From: Bombardia bombarda
Lineage: Eukaryota > Ascomycota > Sordariomycetes > Sordariales > Lasiosphaeriaceae
DNA: 64,000 nucleotides
Reading direction: 5' to 3'
Assembly: GCA_030512295.1 (NCBI GenBank)
Contig: JAULSR010000007.1
Span: forward strand, 1,326,501-1,390,500
This document shows, one piece after another, positions 1-10,643 of the stretch. The notes under the pieces are model-generated. The model saw nothing but the letters and a program-made list of their open reading frames with translations. It was not told the origin of the DNA and made no database searches. The first letter of the stretch is position 1; the number at the start of each line of letters is the position of its first letter. The position numbers were made by a program, and so were the translations under genes.

Positions 1-262
1 GTGTTCTTTTCTGCTGTTCCTGGTCCTGGTTCAGTTTTGGTGTTGGCGTTGGCCCTGGCTGCGGCACTGGTGAAGGACAATAGTTAGCAATTGGTTTAGA
101 TACATGATCAGGATTACTTACAGCCTCTGGTGCCGGTACGAGCGCTGGTGCAGGTGGAGGAGCTGAAGCTGGTGTTGATGCCGACTCTCCTCGTTGCTTA
201 GACAAAGGTGGCTTGAGGGAGCGAGGCAAGTTTTGATGTAGAAAAGACGTGCACTTCAACTA
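1..262 (-). CDS. Possible spliced gene fragment running off the left edge
   Basis: On the minus strand there is a textbook fungal intron at 67-121: donor GTAAGT, a CTAAC branch point about 17 nt before the acceptor, and CAG at the end (55 nt). The flanking sequence on both sides is rich in Pro/Ala/Thr or Gln codons with no early stop in at least one phase, as in a low-complexity coding region. I could not fix the reading frame or find a start, and I recognise no domain. The 262 limit is a possible acceptor (TAG) of a further intron. It may equally be non-coding low-complexity DNA. Confidence 0.2.
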
Positions 263-2852
263 CCCCCACTTGACTGGCCTGATCACAACCCTTATGAGGC
301 ACTGGTAGCTTTTGGAGGGGCATCGTTTGGACAGGGCAGGTGCAGGGACATTATGCGGCTATTTGGAGAGGGCAGCTGCGTTCCAGGCACGATCTAGGAC
401 GGCCGTGGTTTTGGCCAATTTCACGGGTGCTGTGGATCTTCAAGAGGATACCTAGGTAGGTGCTACGCAGCCTAGTACGCCAGTCTGCCCTGGCGTCTAT
501 TGCCATTCACCATCTTTATTGGAGCCCATTGGACAGACAAAACAATAAACAAACAAGGCCCCGGCCTATAATAACTGCTCTCAATGTGTTTGTAGTCCTA
601 ACATAGGTGTTCAAAATGTATTTTGGTATTTCAAAGGTCAGAAACGTACATCATTGTTTTGGTACTTAAGTGGAGCCGAGGAACAAATACAGGCGGCTGT
701 TTGACCGCCAAGGCACCAGCAATACTACCTTAGGTACCATACTCTGTTGTCACCTAGGTCTACCTGGGTGTCTTACTTTCGCAGACGAGATGCAATGCAG
801 TTGCTTGTTTATAGCAAAGACATGAAAATGAAACATTTACTTCACTTGTAGTGACGATTGATTATACGGCCAGATGGTGCACACGAAGGTGTAACGTGGC
901 TTTGGGTTACGTGACAAATCCAGATCCCTGCACCCAAACACCGCTGGATCCAGCTGAATAGGTACTTCGTTAGACGCGTTGTTTGGTTTGGAGCAAAAAT
1001 ACGCATGAAATTTGGATTGTTTATTGTTGAAGCGAAGCTTCAATTGTTCTTGGCGCGGAAGTTGTTTATAACGTAGTGACAGGGCAAGAAGCTTGCTTAT
1101 TCCCAATGAGAAAAAGTGTATGAAAAAACCTTGGGCTATTGGTTAGTTCGTCCAGTGGTGTCCAAAACCCTCCGCCATTGGATAACGTTGTGGATTTCTC
1201 GTCCATCGTAACTGCCATTCCTTTGCCCGCCGCAGGCGAAAAGGCCCCCCGGAGGGCCCCCGGAGGGGATCAGTCAAAAAAAACAAAAAACGAAAACGCC
1301 CATTCGCAAAGCACCAATTAAAAACAAAAAACTACGACCCTTTTTCTGACGCTCGAAAGCCCCTGACAGGGGCCGCCGCAGGCGGAAGAGCGCCTATTAT
1401 TATTGTATGGCCTATATAGAAGCTTTGCTTCCCCCCACAGCGGTACCAATGGTGCACCGCGTCAAGGGTGTTTTTTACATATACTGAACATAAAACGGCG
1501 TTGATAGGATGCCTCTGTTGTGTCCAAACCGGTCCCACCAATGGAAGAGGAAATCACATCTCCCGCTCGAATGATGGAATAACAACATCTATGTCGTATA
1601 ATAAAGTTTCTACACGTTAATGTACTATATATGGCTCATCATATGCTACAGGTGTAAACAGGGCAATGACTTTTGTGGTATATGATCTGAGGGCAACCAA
1701 GGGACGACCATAGCTGGTAGCCGAAGCGTTCTAGACTAGACTTTTATTCACACCCAAGATGCCATTCATTTTTGTCCAGGGTGCCTGAAGGCACGTTGAC
1801 TGGTGTCATACCTTGTGAAATACAGCAGCTGTAAAAAAAAAACTGTCGATGTCGACGCAGTTACATATCACTACAAGGGCGACGATGAAAGTCTAAACAA
1901 GGCACCTCAGTCACACAAAGGGATTGACGCGTCCAGTATATCACCCCACTGACCACCGGAAAGGTATGAGTAAGGGAAATCTTCTACCCGTTGGCTTGGA
2001 AAGATACGCCTGCCACATATAAAACGGGGCCCCATAAAACCTCCCTCAGGACTACGCTGAGATCGCCACACAAAAGTTGCAAGTGGAGACAGGGGGTCCA
2101 AACATCTTGATACATACCTTGGGAAAGTTACAAAAGGGAACGGAAGTTCCAGCCTCAAATTGTAGACACATAGGTACACAATGGCAACATTGGCGGTCGA
2201 TGCATGGTTGAACGAGGGTAAAGCCAGCTTGAACTAGCTTTGCCATGACCGACTTAAACTCATACAGACATCATTCACATAGGCAAATTCCGCAGAAAGT
2301 GCTGCGGCAAACAAAATGCAACCAGACTGGCCTGAATGGTCGGTTTGGAATGAAAGAGTCAAAGCGGACGTAAACGGCACTCATCTATCAGAAAGGATAT
2401 ATCGTTTCAATGTTGTAGGTTCCAGGTCACACCCCACCGAGCCATCCTAGGAACATTCTACAGCTTTCTTAAAGTATGTAAGTGATATCATACAAAGCAA
2501 GGGACAAACTGCGAGGCAAAGCCGAAAAGGACAGAACTTTTCCTCCAAAGCCGCCGTGACTACTGACTAACTGACTGGCTGGCTTTAAGCCGATTCCCAC
2601 CCCAAAACATAAAAAAGCAACCCAAAGCAAAACAGCGAACCCCCAACTCCGTCATACTCTGCTAACTAAAATCGAGTAATACAATTCCCGCTGAGAATAT
2701 GGATTTTCCGGCAAGGGGAGATTATCTCTCGTCGCTGTGCGTCGTGTCGTATTTTCCAAGCCGGACCAACTAGACTGACTGAATGGTGACCGGGGGAGGC
2801 CACAAGATTGAAATTTACAACCACTACTATCCACTTGAGCAAGTCACTTGAC
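263..2852. other. Intergenic region, no convincing gene
   Basis: All open frames here are short, lack family motifs and mostly start on non-ATG codons. The stretch contains one exact TACCTAGGTA palindrome (449-458), a GC-rich hairpin-containing segment (about 1225-1395), and the presumed 3' flank of isu1 just below 2853. Confidence 0.6.
1227..1384. repeat. GC-rich hairpins and 12-bp direct repeat in AT-rich surroundings
   Basis: The 12-mer CCGCCGCAGGCG occurs at 1227-1238 and again at 1373-1384. Between them are runs of Gs and Cs that can fold back on each other (1243-1268) and a perfect 6-bp stem with a 3-nt loop at 1359-1373. The surrounding DNA is A/T-rich with poly-A runs. It could be a remnant of a small mobile element; I cannot assign a family. 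Confidence 0.35.
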
Positions 2853-4300
2853 TCATGCGGTAGCAGCCTCGAGCTTGGCCTCGGTTCCACCAAGGTTAGT
2901 TGTCTTGGCCTGGGGGTTCTTCTTGTAGTAGTTGTTGATCGCGGACTTGATGGCGTCTATTCGAGGAAGAAGTCAGCATAACATCCAAAAAATATTTGTC
3001 TCCGGAGCGCTAGGGACAGAGGTGTTCGGCTCGGCTCGGCTCGGAACTGCGAGTCCGGAGAACAAATCCGCCCCAAAAGCGGGCCTCGGAAACGGCAGAA
3101 ACGTACCTTCAGCAAGCATGCTGCAGTGAAGTTTTACAGGGGGCAAGCACTATAGGATGGTGAGCAATGATCATCACAATAATCAAGGCGTTTTGACTCA
3201 CGAGCTCCTTTGCGATCTCTGTATTCTTTACTTTGGACGCCTGGTCAAGTGTCATTCCCCGGACAAGCTCTGTCAGGTAGCTCGACGATGCGCTGGAAAA
3301 CAGTTAGTTGAGCTCATCACTCTCATTCCATAGTTGCGTGAATATGGAGAAACTCTGGGAAAGCTGTCGATCTCGATGATAATTCTGTGATTGTGTCGTC
3401 TTTAACCCGTTTGGAATTCGTAATGTCCTGCGCATCATGGGAATACGGCGTAGGATCTATTGTCGAGCAAAATCGAATATTGTACTAACGATCCAGCTTT
3501 CATAAGAAAGCTGCCGTGTTTTGACTTGTCGCAACTGGTATGGTGATCTCGAGGGCAAGCGTCCGATCCCCTAGCATGTCCGCAGGTGTGTAGAATCGTG
3601 GGCGAGGCGGGGAACAATGAATGCCCCAAGCTAGTGAAAAAAACGGGGCAGAAAAAGTCCGAATATCGTTTGTCGCCTGCCTTCTTAATTTGTTGCAGTA
3701 TAGCGCCGCTCGTCCGAGTGTAGCGTCGGGATTTCGTTCAAGGATCCATCTCCATCTCCATGATTGTTTCCGCAACCTCCTCACCGTAGATCCCAGAGTT
3801 TCTCAGAGTATCACTTGCAGCAAGAAAAAGACTACTTACATAGCCGAGCCACAGCCGAAAGTCTTGAACTTGACATCGCTGATGACTTTTGTGTTGGGGT
3901 CGACCTTGATGTGGAGTCGCATAACATCACCGCACTGGATATTGTCAGTGATTTGATGTCGGATTAACGTCTCGGTTTGATGGTGTAAAACATACAGCAG
4001 GCGCACCAACGAGGCCCTCGCCGACGGATAAATCTGTCTTGTCAAGTGTTCCGACGTTCCGCGGGCGGGAGTAGTCTGTAACCAATCGAGTCAGCGTTTT
4101 GCGCCCCGGAAATTCGAAGCCAAAGCCCGTCCAGGAGACATGGTGAGGAACTCACGGTCGAGAACCTTCTCGTGATAAAGGCGTCTGGGGGCGATAGAGA
4201 CGGGCGCGGGGGCGAGCTGGCGAAGGGCTGAAGCGGCCATGGGTCGCAGAGGTGCCGCCAGGACGCGGCCCGAAGCAGCGCGGATAGTTCTGGAGAGCAT
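2853..4300 (-). CDS. isu1: Iron-sulfur cluster assembly scaffold protein Isu1 (IscU family), mitochondrial
   Basis: Scaffold on which the mitochondrial ISC machinery (Nfs1-Isd11, frataxin, Ssq1/Jac1) builds [2Fe-2S] clusters. Six exons on the minus strand: 4156-4300, 3996-4075, 3840-3934, 3202-3292, 3107-3149, 2853-2956; frames join exactly to 185 codons. Residues 1 to about 42 are an Arg/Ala/Ser-rich, acid-free mitochondrial presequence. The mature domain carries VLDHYSRPRNVG, the three cluster-binding cysteines (in GAPACGD, FGCGSAIASS and KLHCSML) and the Hsp70-binding LPPVK motif. Length and motifs fit fungal Isu1. The start is the ATG at 4300. The third intron (3293-3839) is 547 nt, far longer than the others (49-150 nt). 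It diverges from ubp14 across a shared 969-bp promoter. Identification is near certain. Confidence 0.96.
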
Positions 4301-5269
4301 ATTGGCGCTCGGGTTGATAAGAGCGAGGGATTGGATTGCGATCTGTTCAAGGTCGAGGGGCTAGGTGTTCGGAGTTGATGGAGATGTGCAAAAGCGGTGA
4401 TAATAAGTGGTGAGTGTCGACGTATTGCGTATTGGCGGAGGTTTTTGCTTTCAAAGAATCGAGGAAAATGGGCCTCTGGTGAAAAGTTACTGGGATTTGC
4501 GGGACTTGTCCATGATGACCGAAGGGGCGATTTTCGAGTGACAGTGCTGGCCAAAGCTTCTTAACAATTACGGGGCAATTTTTGCAGTATCCGCTGCATA
4601 TGACTGTTAGTACAACCTCGGAGACGCGTGAACCGGATCAATTGCTGGACATGGGGGGCGTCATGCCGACGTCGGCTGGGCCAGGGGGATGGAGGATTGA
4701 ACCCCACATGGCGCGGAGATAAGATGATCTGATTACGGAAACCGAGCCAGCGTGTGTTTGTCTCGACCAGGAACAGCCACGACAATCTCGAGTTAGATAG
4801 CTATTGGCAGTTGCAAAATGCATGACATATGTGCCGATGCACCGAAATCGCACTTTAGTCAAATTCTTTAACCATGATTTTGTGCTGGTAATATCATTTA
4901 CAACCCTTTGCGATTGCTGCAAAGACCTTAACGGGCTCTATCGAATTCCATGCTTTGTTAGTGCAAATGTTCTCCAAATATTGTTTGTCTCTGCTAAGAC
5001 CTGCTAAAATCCGCTAACTTTAGGGCGACGATGGGCGGTCGCGTTTGGTGGCACGCTTGCCCTGCACCCCGCGCTTCAGCTACATCATGGCGGGGCTGGG
5101 GGAGGCGTTTGCCCCTCGTCTGCCTGCAGCTCCAGCGTTTCTTGAATCCTCACCTGTAGCTTCAACTTTACATTAACCGTCCAGCTGAGTGCATCCATAA
5201 CCAAGGACGTCTTCCATTTTCTCTCTTACGACTCACACATTTCTCGACACAACTCTGGCAGTAGTGACG
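4301..5269. promoter_or_regulatory. Divergent promoter region between isu1 and ubp14
   Basis: This 969-bp stretch separates the start codons of two divergently transcribed genes, so both promoters must lie in it. Open frames within it are short and without motif. No TATA box or operator could be identified with confidence. Confidence 0.6.
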
Positions 5270-7905
5270 ATGGCGTGCCCTCACGTTGTGTCAGCAAGTA
5301 GGTACTCCGGCGGCGGGTATTCCACGTCAACAGGCCACCAAACACCTACATCGTCGAGCTATAGCTGACAGGACTCCCACGTCAAATAGACCTCGCAAAG
5401 CCCACCCCAACCGACTCTGTCTATCGGGAAGATTGCACCTTGTGCTTCGACTCCATCGTAAGCAGACACTGACTTCGTCTCCATGATACCCACTTGCCTC
5501 TCCCAACGGCGGGCTCTTTCCGTCTGAATTGACCATAACTGACGGCGAGTCCCTGCATAGGATGACCCCGCGGGTCTTGATGTCTGCCTCAAGTGCTTCA
5601 ACGGCGGCTGCGCTGGCGACCGAAACCACGCCAAGCTCCACTACAACAACCGACACCACCCTTTAGCACTCAACATCCGACGGACACGCAAGGTCATTGT
5701 TCGAGATGAGCCTCCACCCAAGATGTCGAAGCTCGCGATCGCGGCCGAGACGGAATCCGACCGCTACGACACCACCTTGACCGTCAAGTGTCTTGAGTGC
5801 AATATCGACAGCTTAGACAAATCCGGCCCAGCCATCGCCCCCGTTGTCGATGGTGTCATGAAGGCCAACACATTCTCTAGGAAAGAGGAGGTCAAGGCCT
5901 GGGAACAGGAGCTCATCAGCTGCGAGCACGTCCTCACACTCCAGCAAGATCCCCCCAGGAGGATCGAGTCACAAGACCTGGGCCACTGCTCCAGCTGCGA
6001 CCTGAACGAGAACCTCTGGCTGTGTCTCCAGTGCGGCAACCTGGGCTGCGGGCGTGCCCAGTTTGGCGGCGTCGGCGGGAACTCGCATGCGCTGGCGCAT
6101 GCCAACGGGACCGCCCACGGCGTGGCTGTCAAGCTCGGCTCCATCACGCCCGAGGGCACGGCCGACGTCTACTGCTACACGTGCGACGAGGAGCGCGTCG
6201 ACGAGGACCTGTCCACCCACCTAGCCAACTGGGGCATCATCCTCTCGGAGCGACAAAAGACGGAAAAGAGCCTGACAGAGATGCAAATCGAGCAGAACCT
6301 GCGATGGGAGTTCTCCATGACCACCGAGGACGGCAAGGAACTCACGCCGCTCTTCGGCCCCGGCCTCACCGGCCTCAAGAACCTCGGCAACAGCTGCTAC
6401 GTCGCCAGCATCCTCCAGTGCCTCTACGACATGCCCGCCTTCCGCGCCCGGTACGCCGGCTCCCTCGCCACCACCAACCCCGTCGCAGACCCCGCCCAGG
6501 ACCTCGAGACCCAGCTGTGCAAGCTCGGCGACGGCCTCGTCTCCGGCCGCTACTCCAGACCCGACTCGGACGTGACCGTCTCCCAGCACTCGCCCGAGGT
6601 GCCCCACCAAAAGGGCCTCGCCCCCACCATGCTCAAGCACCTCATCGGCCGCGGCCACGCCGAATTCTCCACCATGCGCCAGCAGGACGCCTTCGAGTTC
6701 CTCCAGCACCTCATCAAGCTCATCTCGCGCTCGCAGCAGCCGCCCGACGCCAGCGACCCCACGCAGCCGTTCCGCTTCGTCATGGAGCAGCGCCTGCAGT
6801 GCCTGGGCTGCAAAAGAGTCAGGTACAGCAGCAACGAGCAGGACAGCATCTTCATCGACGTCCCGCTGGAGAAGCTGCCCGCCACGGAAGAGGGGCAGGA
6901 GCCAAAGTACAAGCCCGTCGCCCTCAAGACGTGTCTTGACAATCTCACGGGGTCCGAGGTGGTGGAGCTCAACTGCGCGGCCTGCGGCAGCAAGGACGGC
7001 TTCACCAAGCGCACGCTGTTCAAGACGTTCCCCGAGGTGCTGGTGGTGAATGCGCGCAAGATGGCGGTGGTCAACTGGGTGCCTGTCAAGGTGGACGTGC
7101 CCGTTATTGTCGACAGCGAGCCCTTCGCGCTGGATGCCTATGTTTCCAAGGGCCTGCAGGTTGCTGAGGAGGTGCTGCCCGAGGAGGCGGCTGGTGCGAG
7201 TGCGGCGCCGGCGTTTGTGCCGAATGTGGAGGCCATGGCGATGCTCGAGGGCATGGGCTTCCCGACGGTGAGATGCGAGAAGGCGCTGCATGCCACGGGT
7301 AACTCGGACGCCAATGCCGCGATGGAGTGGCTGTTTGCGCATATGGATGATGCCGATATCGATGTGCCGCTGGATCTCTCAGGTAGCGGGGCTGCTGCCA
7401 CGGGCGGTGGCGGCGCGGCGGACCCGGAGAAGCTGGAGTTGTTGGAGTCGATGGGGCTGTCGGGACCGAGGGCGGTCAAGGCGTTGAAGGAGACGGGTGG
7501 GGATGTGGAGAGGGCGATTGAGTGGTTGTTTAGCCATCCGGACGATGATGGGATGGATACTGCTGCCGATGGTGGTACTGCGGAGGAGGCTGGAGGTAGT
7601 GGAAGTGGCGGTAGTGGAAAGGAGGCCGGCAGCAGCGAGCTGCCGGCGAAGTTTCAGCTGCAGTCAATTGTCTGCCACAAGGGGACGAGTATCCATGCTG
7701 GGTATGTTTCGCTTGACTGATTTTCTACGGAAATGGCAATATGCTAACGGTTCACTGGTACAGACATTACGTGGCGTTCGTCCGCAAGCAACTTGACAAT
7801 GGCGAGACGTCGTGGGTCTTGTTCAACGACGAGAAGGTGGTCAAGGTGGTGGACGTCGACGAGATGAAGAAGTTTGCGTACATTTACTTCTTCAAGCGTG
7901 TATAG
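5270..7905 (+). CDS. ubp14: Ubiquitin carboxyl-terminal hydrolase Ubp14 (USP5/isopeptidase T type)
   Basis: Disassembles free, unanchored polyubiquitin chains and so supports proteasome function. Exons 5270-5297, 5390-5457, 5561-7701, 7764-7905 give 792 aa, the usual length for the family. The 28-nt first exon starts MACPH, as in other fungal Ubp14 proteins; starting at the internal ATG 5723 would cut off the first zinc-finger-like domain (residues about 20-70). A second Cys/His-rich zf-UBP lies at about 173-245. The USP core has the Cys box GLKNLGNSCYVASILQCL (catalytic Cys about 311) and the His box GHYVAFVRK (His 747), which the last intron separates from the bulk of the core. Two UBA domains sit inside the USP core at about 588-629 and 657-694, the diagnostic Ubp14/USP5 layout. 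Gly/Ser-rich linkers join them. Convergent with mad2. Confidence 0.96.
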
Positions 7906-8576
7906 GAGGAGTGCACAGCGAAGGAGAGTTTATCTGAAGTGTTAGACCTCTTCGCTCGGACTTGGCGCAATGGAAAGCCTGCTATGGGACTTTACATGGA
8001 CACTAGCGACAATGCTTGTTGTCAGAAACGCAGGTAGTGGTATGGTGGTTGGACTCGCTTTTTAGACGGTGGAAGGGGATGTGGCTATGAATGAAAGACA
8101 GACGGGCTGTTTGAGCGACTGGATTATGGGTTGAGAGAGGATGGAGGCATGTTTCAACATGACACGACAATATGCATGTAGACGTGGGGGAATAAGGATA
8201 AACAGAAAACACTAGTATGTTAGGTTGCGGTTAATATAGCGAGTGGCTACGAGCAAAAGCACACACGGTTCGAGAGATATGCGTGCGTGGTATGTCTTTG
8301 GTAGTTTGAGCGAAACTAGGGTTTTCTAGTGAATAAAAAGGCAGGTCGTGTGCTATGAATGCCCTCAACTCCCGTCGTCAATAACTGATGGTAATAAAAT
8401 ATAACTCCTTGCGCCGCCTGTCCCGTGAATACCGAACCAACCAACCAACAGCCATCCCTCCTGCCGCATACCCATCCTACCTACCTCCCACTTCCCCCTA
8501 TAACAACACGCTTACATATGATACAAAAACAACATCACTGGTCCGGTTCCTCCTTCTTCACTGGGTCAAAGATATC
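7906..8576. other. 3' intergenic region between convergent ubp14 and mad2
   Basis: 671 bp between two stop codons, so it should hold both 3' UTRs and polyadenylation signals. The sequence is moderately AT-rich. I see no gene or structured element in it. Confidence 0.6.
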
Positions 8577-9563
8577 CTAATCCTGCAACCGATAGCTCAC
8601 GAGGGTGTCGACCCGATGGCTGGCGGTGCTGAAGCCCCTCAGCTGGACGCGCTCGCCGTTGGCAATCTCCTTGGCGTCGCTGTCGCCCCACTCGACGGGC
8701 ACCTCGCTGTCGTGGTCGGCGTAGACGAGCACGTTGAAGGTGCAGTTGCCGTCGAGCTGCGGGAGGAAGGTGACGGACGCGGTTATCTGGCGGAAGATGG
8801 CGGCGATCTCGGACTGGATCTCTGCTTCGGTCTTTTCGGCTGGGGCGGCGGCAGCGGCGGTGGCTGTGTTTTCTGAGGAGGATTCGGTGGTGGCGGCTGT
8901 GGCTGGTGTGGAGGCGGTTTTGGAAGTTTTTTTGGTTTTGGGGGGTTTGGCGAAGATTTGGACCTGCGGGTGGAAGGAGGGGTTGTTAGTTTTGAGGTTT
9001 TGAGGGGGTTATGTTGAAGAGGAAGGGAAAGGAGGAGGGGAACTGACATCAAACTGCCACCGCTCGACGTGCTCGCCCGTGTCGCTGTTTGTGATGACGA
9101 TCACGAGCTTGGAGATCTTGCCGCCCACCATCCACTTGTCGAGCTGGGACATGATCTTCTTGATGTAGGCGCGCACCTGGTCGTCGGACGAGACGAGCAT
9201 GTTGAGGCCATATTTCTTGACGGCGGAGAAGTCCTCGGCTGGGTAGACGCCGCGCTGGAAGCTGTTGGGTTGTGGTTGTGGTTGTTAGTTGGGGCTCTGG
9301 CTCATTTTCGGAGGGTATCGTTTGGATGGGTGAAGGTGAGGGTGATCGTACAGAATGGTATGGATCGAGTATTGGAACTATTAGTAGGAAGGTACCTAGG
9401 TTAGTCGATGGCACCACTATTTACGACAGTCTGTTGGGGCGGCCACTGTCGCATTTCCTCTCGAGGCGGGGGAACTCACGAATTCGGCGACAAGCTTGGC
9501 GCTTCCCTTGAGCGACAGCTTGTGCACCTTGGACTTGTCTTTCTCGGGCGCTGCGGGAGCCAT
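8577..9563 (-). CDS. mad2: Mitotic spindle checkpoint protein Mad2 (HORMA domain)
   Basis: Binds Cdc20 and Mad1 to delay anaphase until kinetochores are attached. Minus-strand exons 9480-9563, 9352-9377, 9048-9261, 8577-8963 join in frame to 236 aa. Exon 2 is only 26 nt and was recovered from splice sites and family continuity (FQYSIHTIL). HORMA hallmarks: LKGSAKLVAEFF near the N-terminus, RGVYPAEDF, the segment KKYGLNMLVSSDD, SQLDKWMVGGKISKLV, and ERWQFDVQI at the core. The C-terminal safety-belt segment is present (VPVEWGDSDAKEI, then VQLRGFSTASHRVDTLVSYR). Compared with the roughly 200-aa yeast and human proteins there is an extra Thr/Ala/Ser-rich insertion at about residues 116-150. Identification is firm; the micro-exon boundaries are inferred. 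Confidence 0.93.
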
Positions 9564-9968
9564 TTTTGCGTTTTCTGGATTGCGCTCGGATTGGTATCGG
9601 GGTGATCTTGTCGGAGTTGATCAGGGGTGATCTTGTCAGAGCTGATCAGCGTGCAATTTGTTTACTTTTTGGCAAGTAGGATCCGGCTGTCGCACCGTTG
9701 CCAGGGTGCTTGGAGGGGTCGAGTCTGTCAACCGAGATTTACCCGCCACTGGGATGTGGTGGCTGCGGATGGGTAGGGGCCCTGAGGGGCCTGTGCGATA
9801 GATACCCCCCAGTCTTCAGCTTTGCTTGCATTTCTGACATCATGTCGCGTTGGAGAAAAAAAAGTCTCCTCTCAATGGGAAATTAAAAATGCATGCTGGC
9901 TAGGTACTTTGTTCTCATCTTTGTCTGCCACCTATCTATTTTGACCTCCTTCTTTTCACGATGTGCAC
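9564..9968. other. Intergenic region: mad2 promoter and 3' flank of the GST gene
   Basis: 405 bp with the mad2 upstream region and the 3' end of the following minus-strand gene. The sequence GATCTTGTC(A/G)GAG-TGATCAG is nearly duplicated at about 9604-9650. No other feature was seen. Confidence 0.5.
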
Positions 9969-10643
9969 TCAAAGGCTCATGGCGATCTTGACCGACTCCC
10001 TCGCCCTGAGCTTATCCACCCACGCCTTGACCAAGGGGTAATCGTTCTCATCGAACCCATGCTCCTCCAGAAACTTGGTCGCGTACGTCTGCCACGGCAC
10101 AAAGGCAAAGTCGACGTACGACATCTTGTTGCCCACCACCCACGGCCCGTCCGTCTTGCCCTCGTACAGCTTCTGCTGCCTCTCGAGGTGGCCTTCGATC
10201 ACGGCGGTGACACGGTTGATCTCCTTCATGTAGCGCTCAACAGCGCTGGGAACCTTCTCGGGATGGTTGCGAGTGAAGTGAACGGCCTGGCCGTAGTAAG
10301 GGCCCTGGCCCGAGACTTGGTAGTGCAGCCACTGCTTGGCAAGGAAGAAGTCGTCGCTGCCCTCAGGGAAGCTGAGCTTGTGCTCTGGGTCGTATTTGGC
10401 GACGAGGTACTCCAGGATGGCGCCTGACTCCCACAGCGTCAGGCCCGTGTTGGGGTCGTGGATGGACGGCATCCGTCCGTTGGGGTTGATGGCTGTGTAG
10501 GACGGATCCTTGACGGCGGTGAACTCGATATCTACGACCTCGAAGGGAAGGCCAAGCTCGCGCAGGACCATATCGACCTTGACGGGGTTGGGGCCGAGGT
10601 GGCCGTAGAGCTTGATGGGCTTGAGGGTGGAGTTGTCCGCCAT
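9969..10643 (-). CDS. Glutathione S-transferase, Ure2/GstA-like
   Basis: Single-exon gene of 224 aa, starting at the ATG MADNST (10643); upstream codons in frame are unlikely to be translated. The N-terminal thioredoxin-like domain (about 8-90) starts KLYGHLGPNPVKV and contains the cis-Pro motif NGRMPSI and the glutathione-contact motif LWESGAILEYL. The all-helical C-terminal domain (about 95-215) has the conserved WVVGNKMSYVDFAFVPW segment typical of fungal Ure2-like and theta-type GSTs. Expected role: conjugation of glutathione to electrophiles or peroxidase activity in the cytosol. The exact class and substrate cannot be told. It reads in the same direction as mad2, about 400 bp upstream of it. 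Confidence 0.9.
   Translation of the reverse strand: MADNSTLKPIKLYGHLGPNPVKVDMVLRELGLPFEVVDIEFTAVKDPSYTAINPNGRMPSIHDPNTGLTLWESGAILEYLVAKYDPEHKLSFPEGSDDFFLAKQWLHYQVSGQGPYYGQAVHFTRNHPEKVPSAVERYMKEINRVTAVIEGHLERQQKLYEGKTDGPWVVGNKMSYVDFAFVPWQTYATKFLEEHGFDENDYPLVKAWVDKLRARESVKIAMSL

Noticed and set aside
6221..7342. 373-codon open frame on the minus strand
   Set aside because: Antisense shadow of ubp14; no conserved features.
5723..7720. Intronless 665-residue version of Ubp14 starting at the ATG at 5723
   Set aside because: It lacks the N-terminal Cys-rich domain and the catalytic His, both of which are recovered by the splice sites used here.
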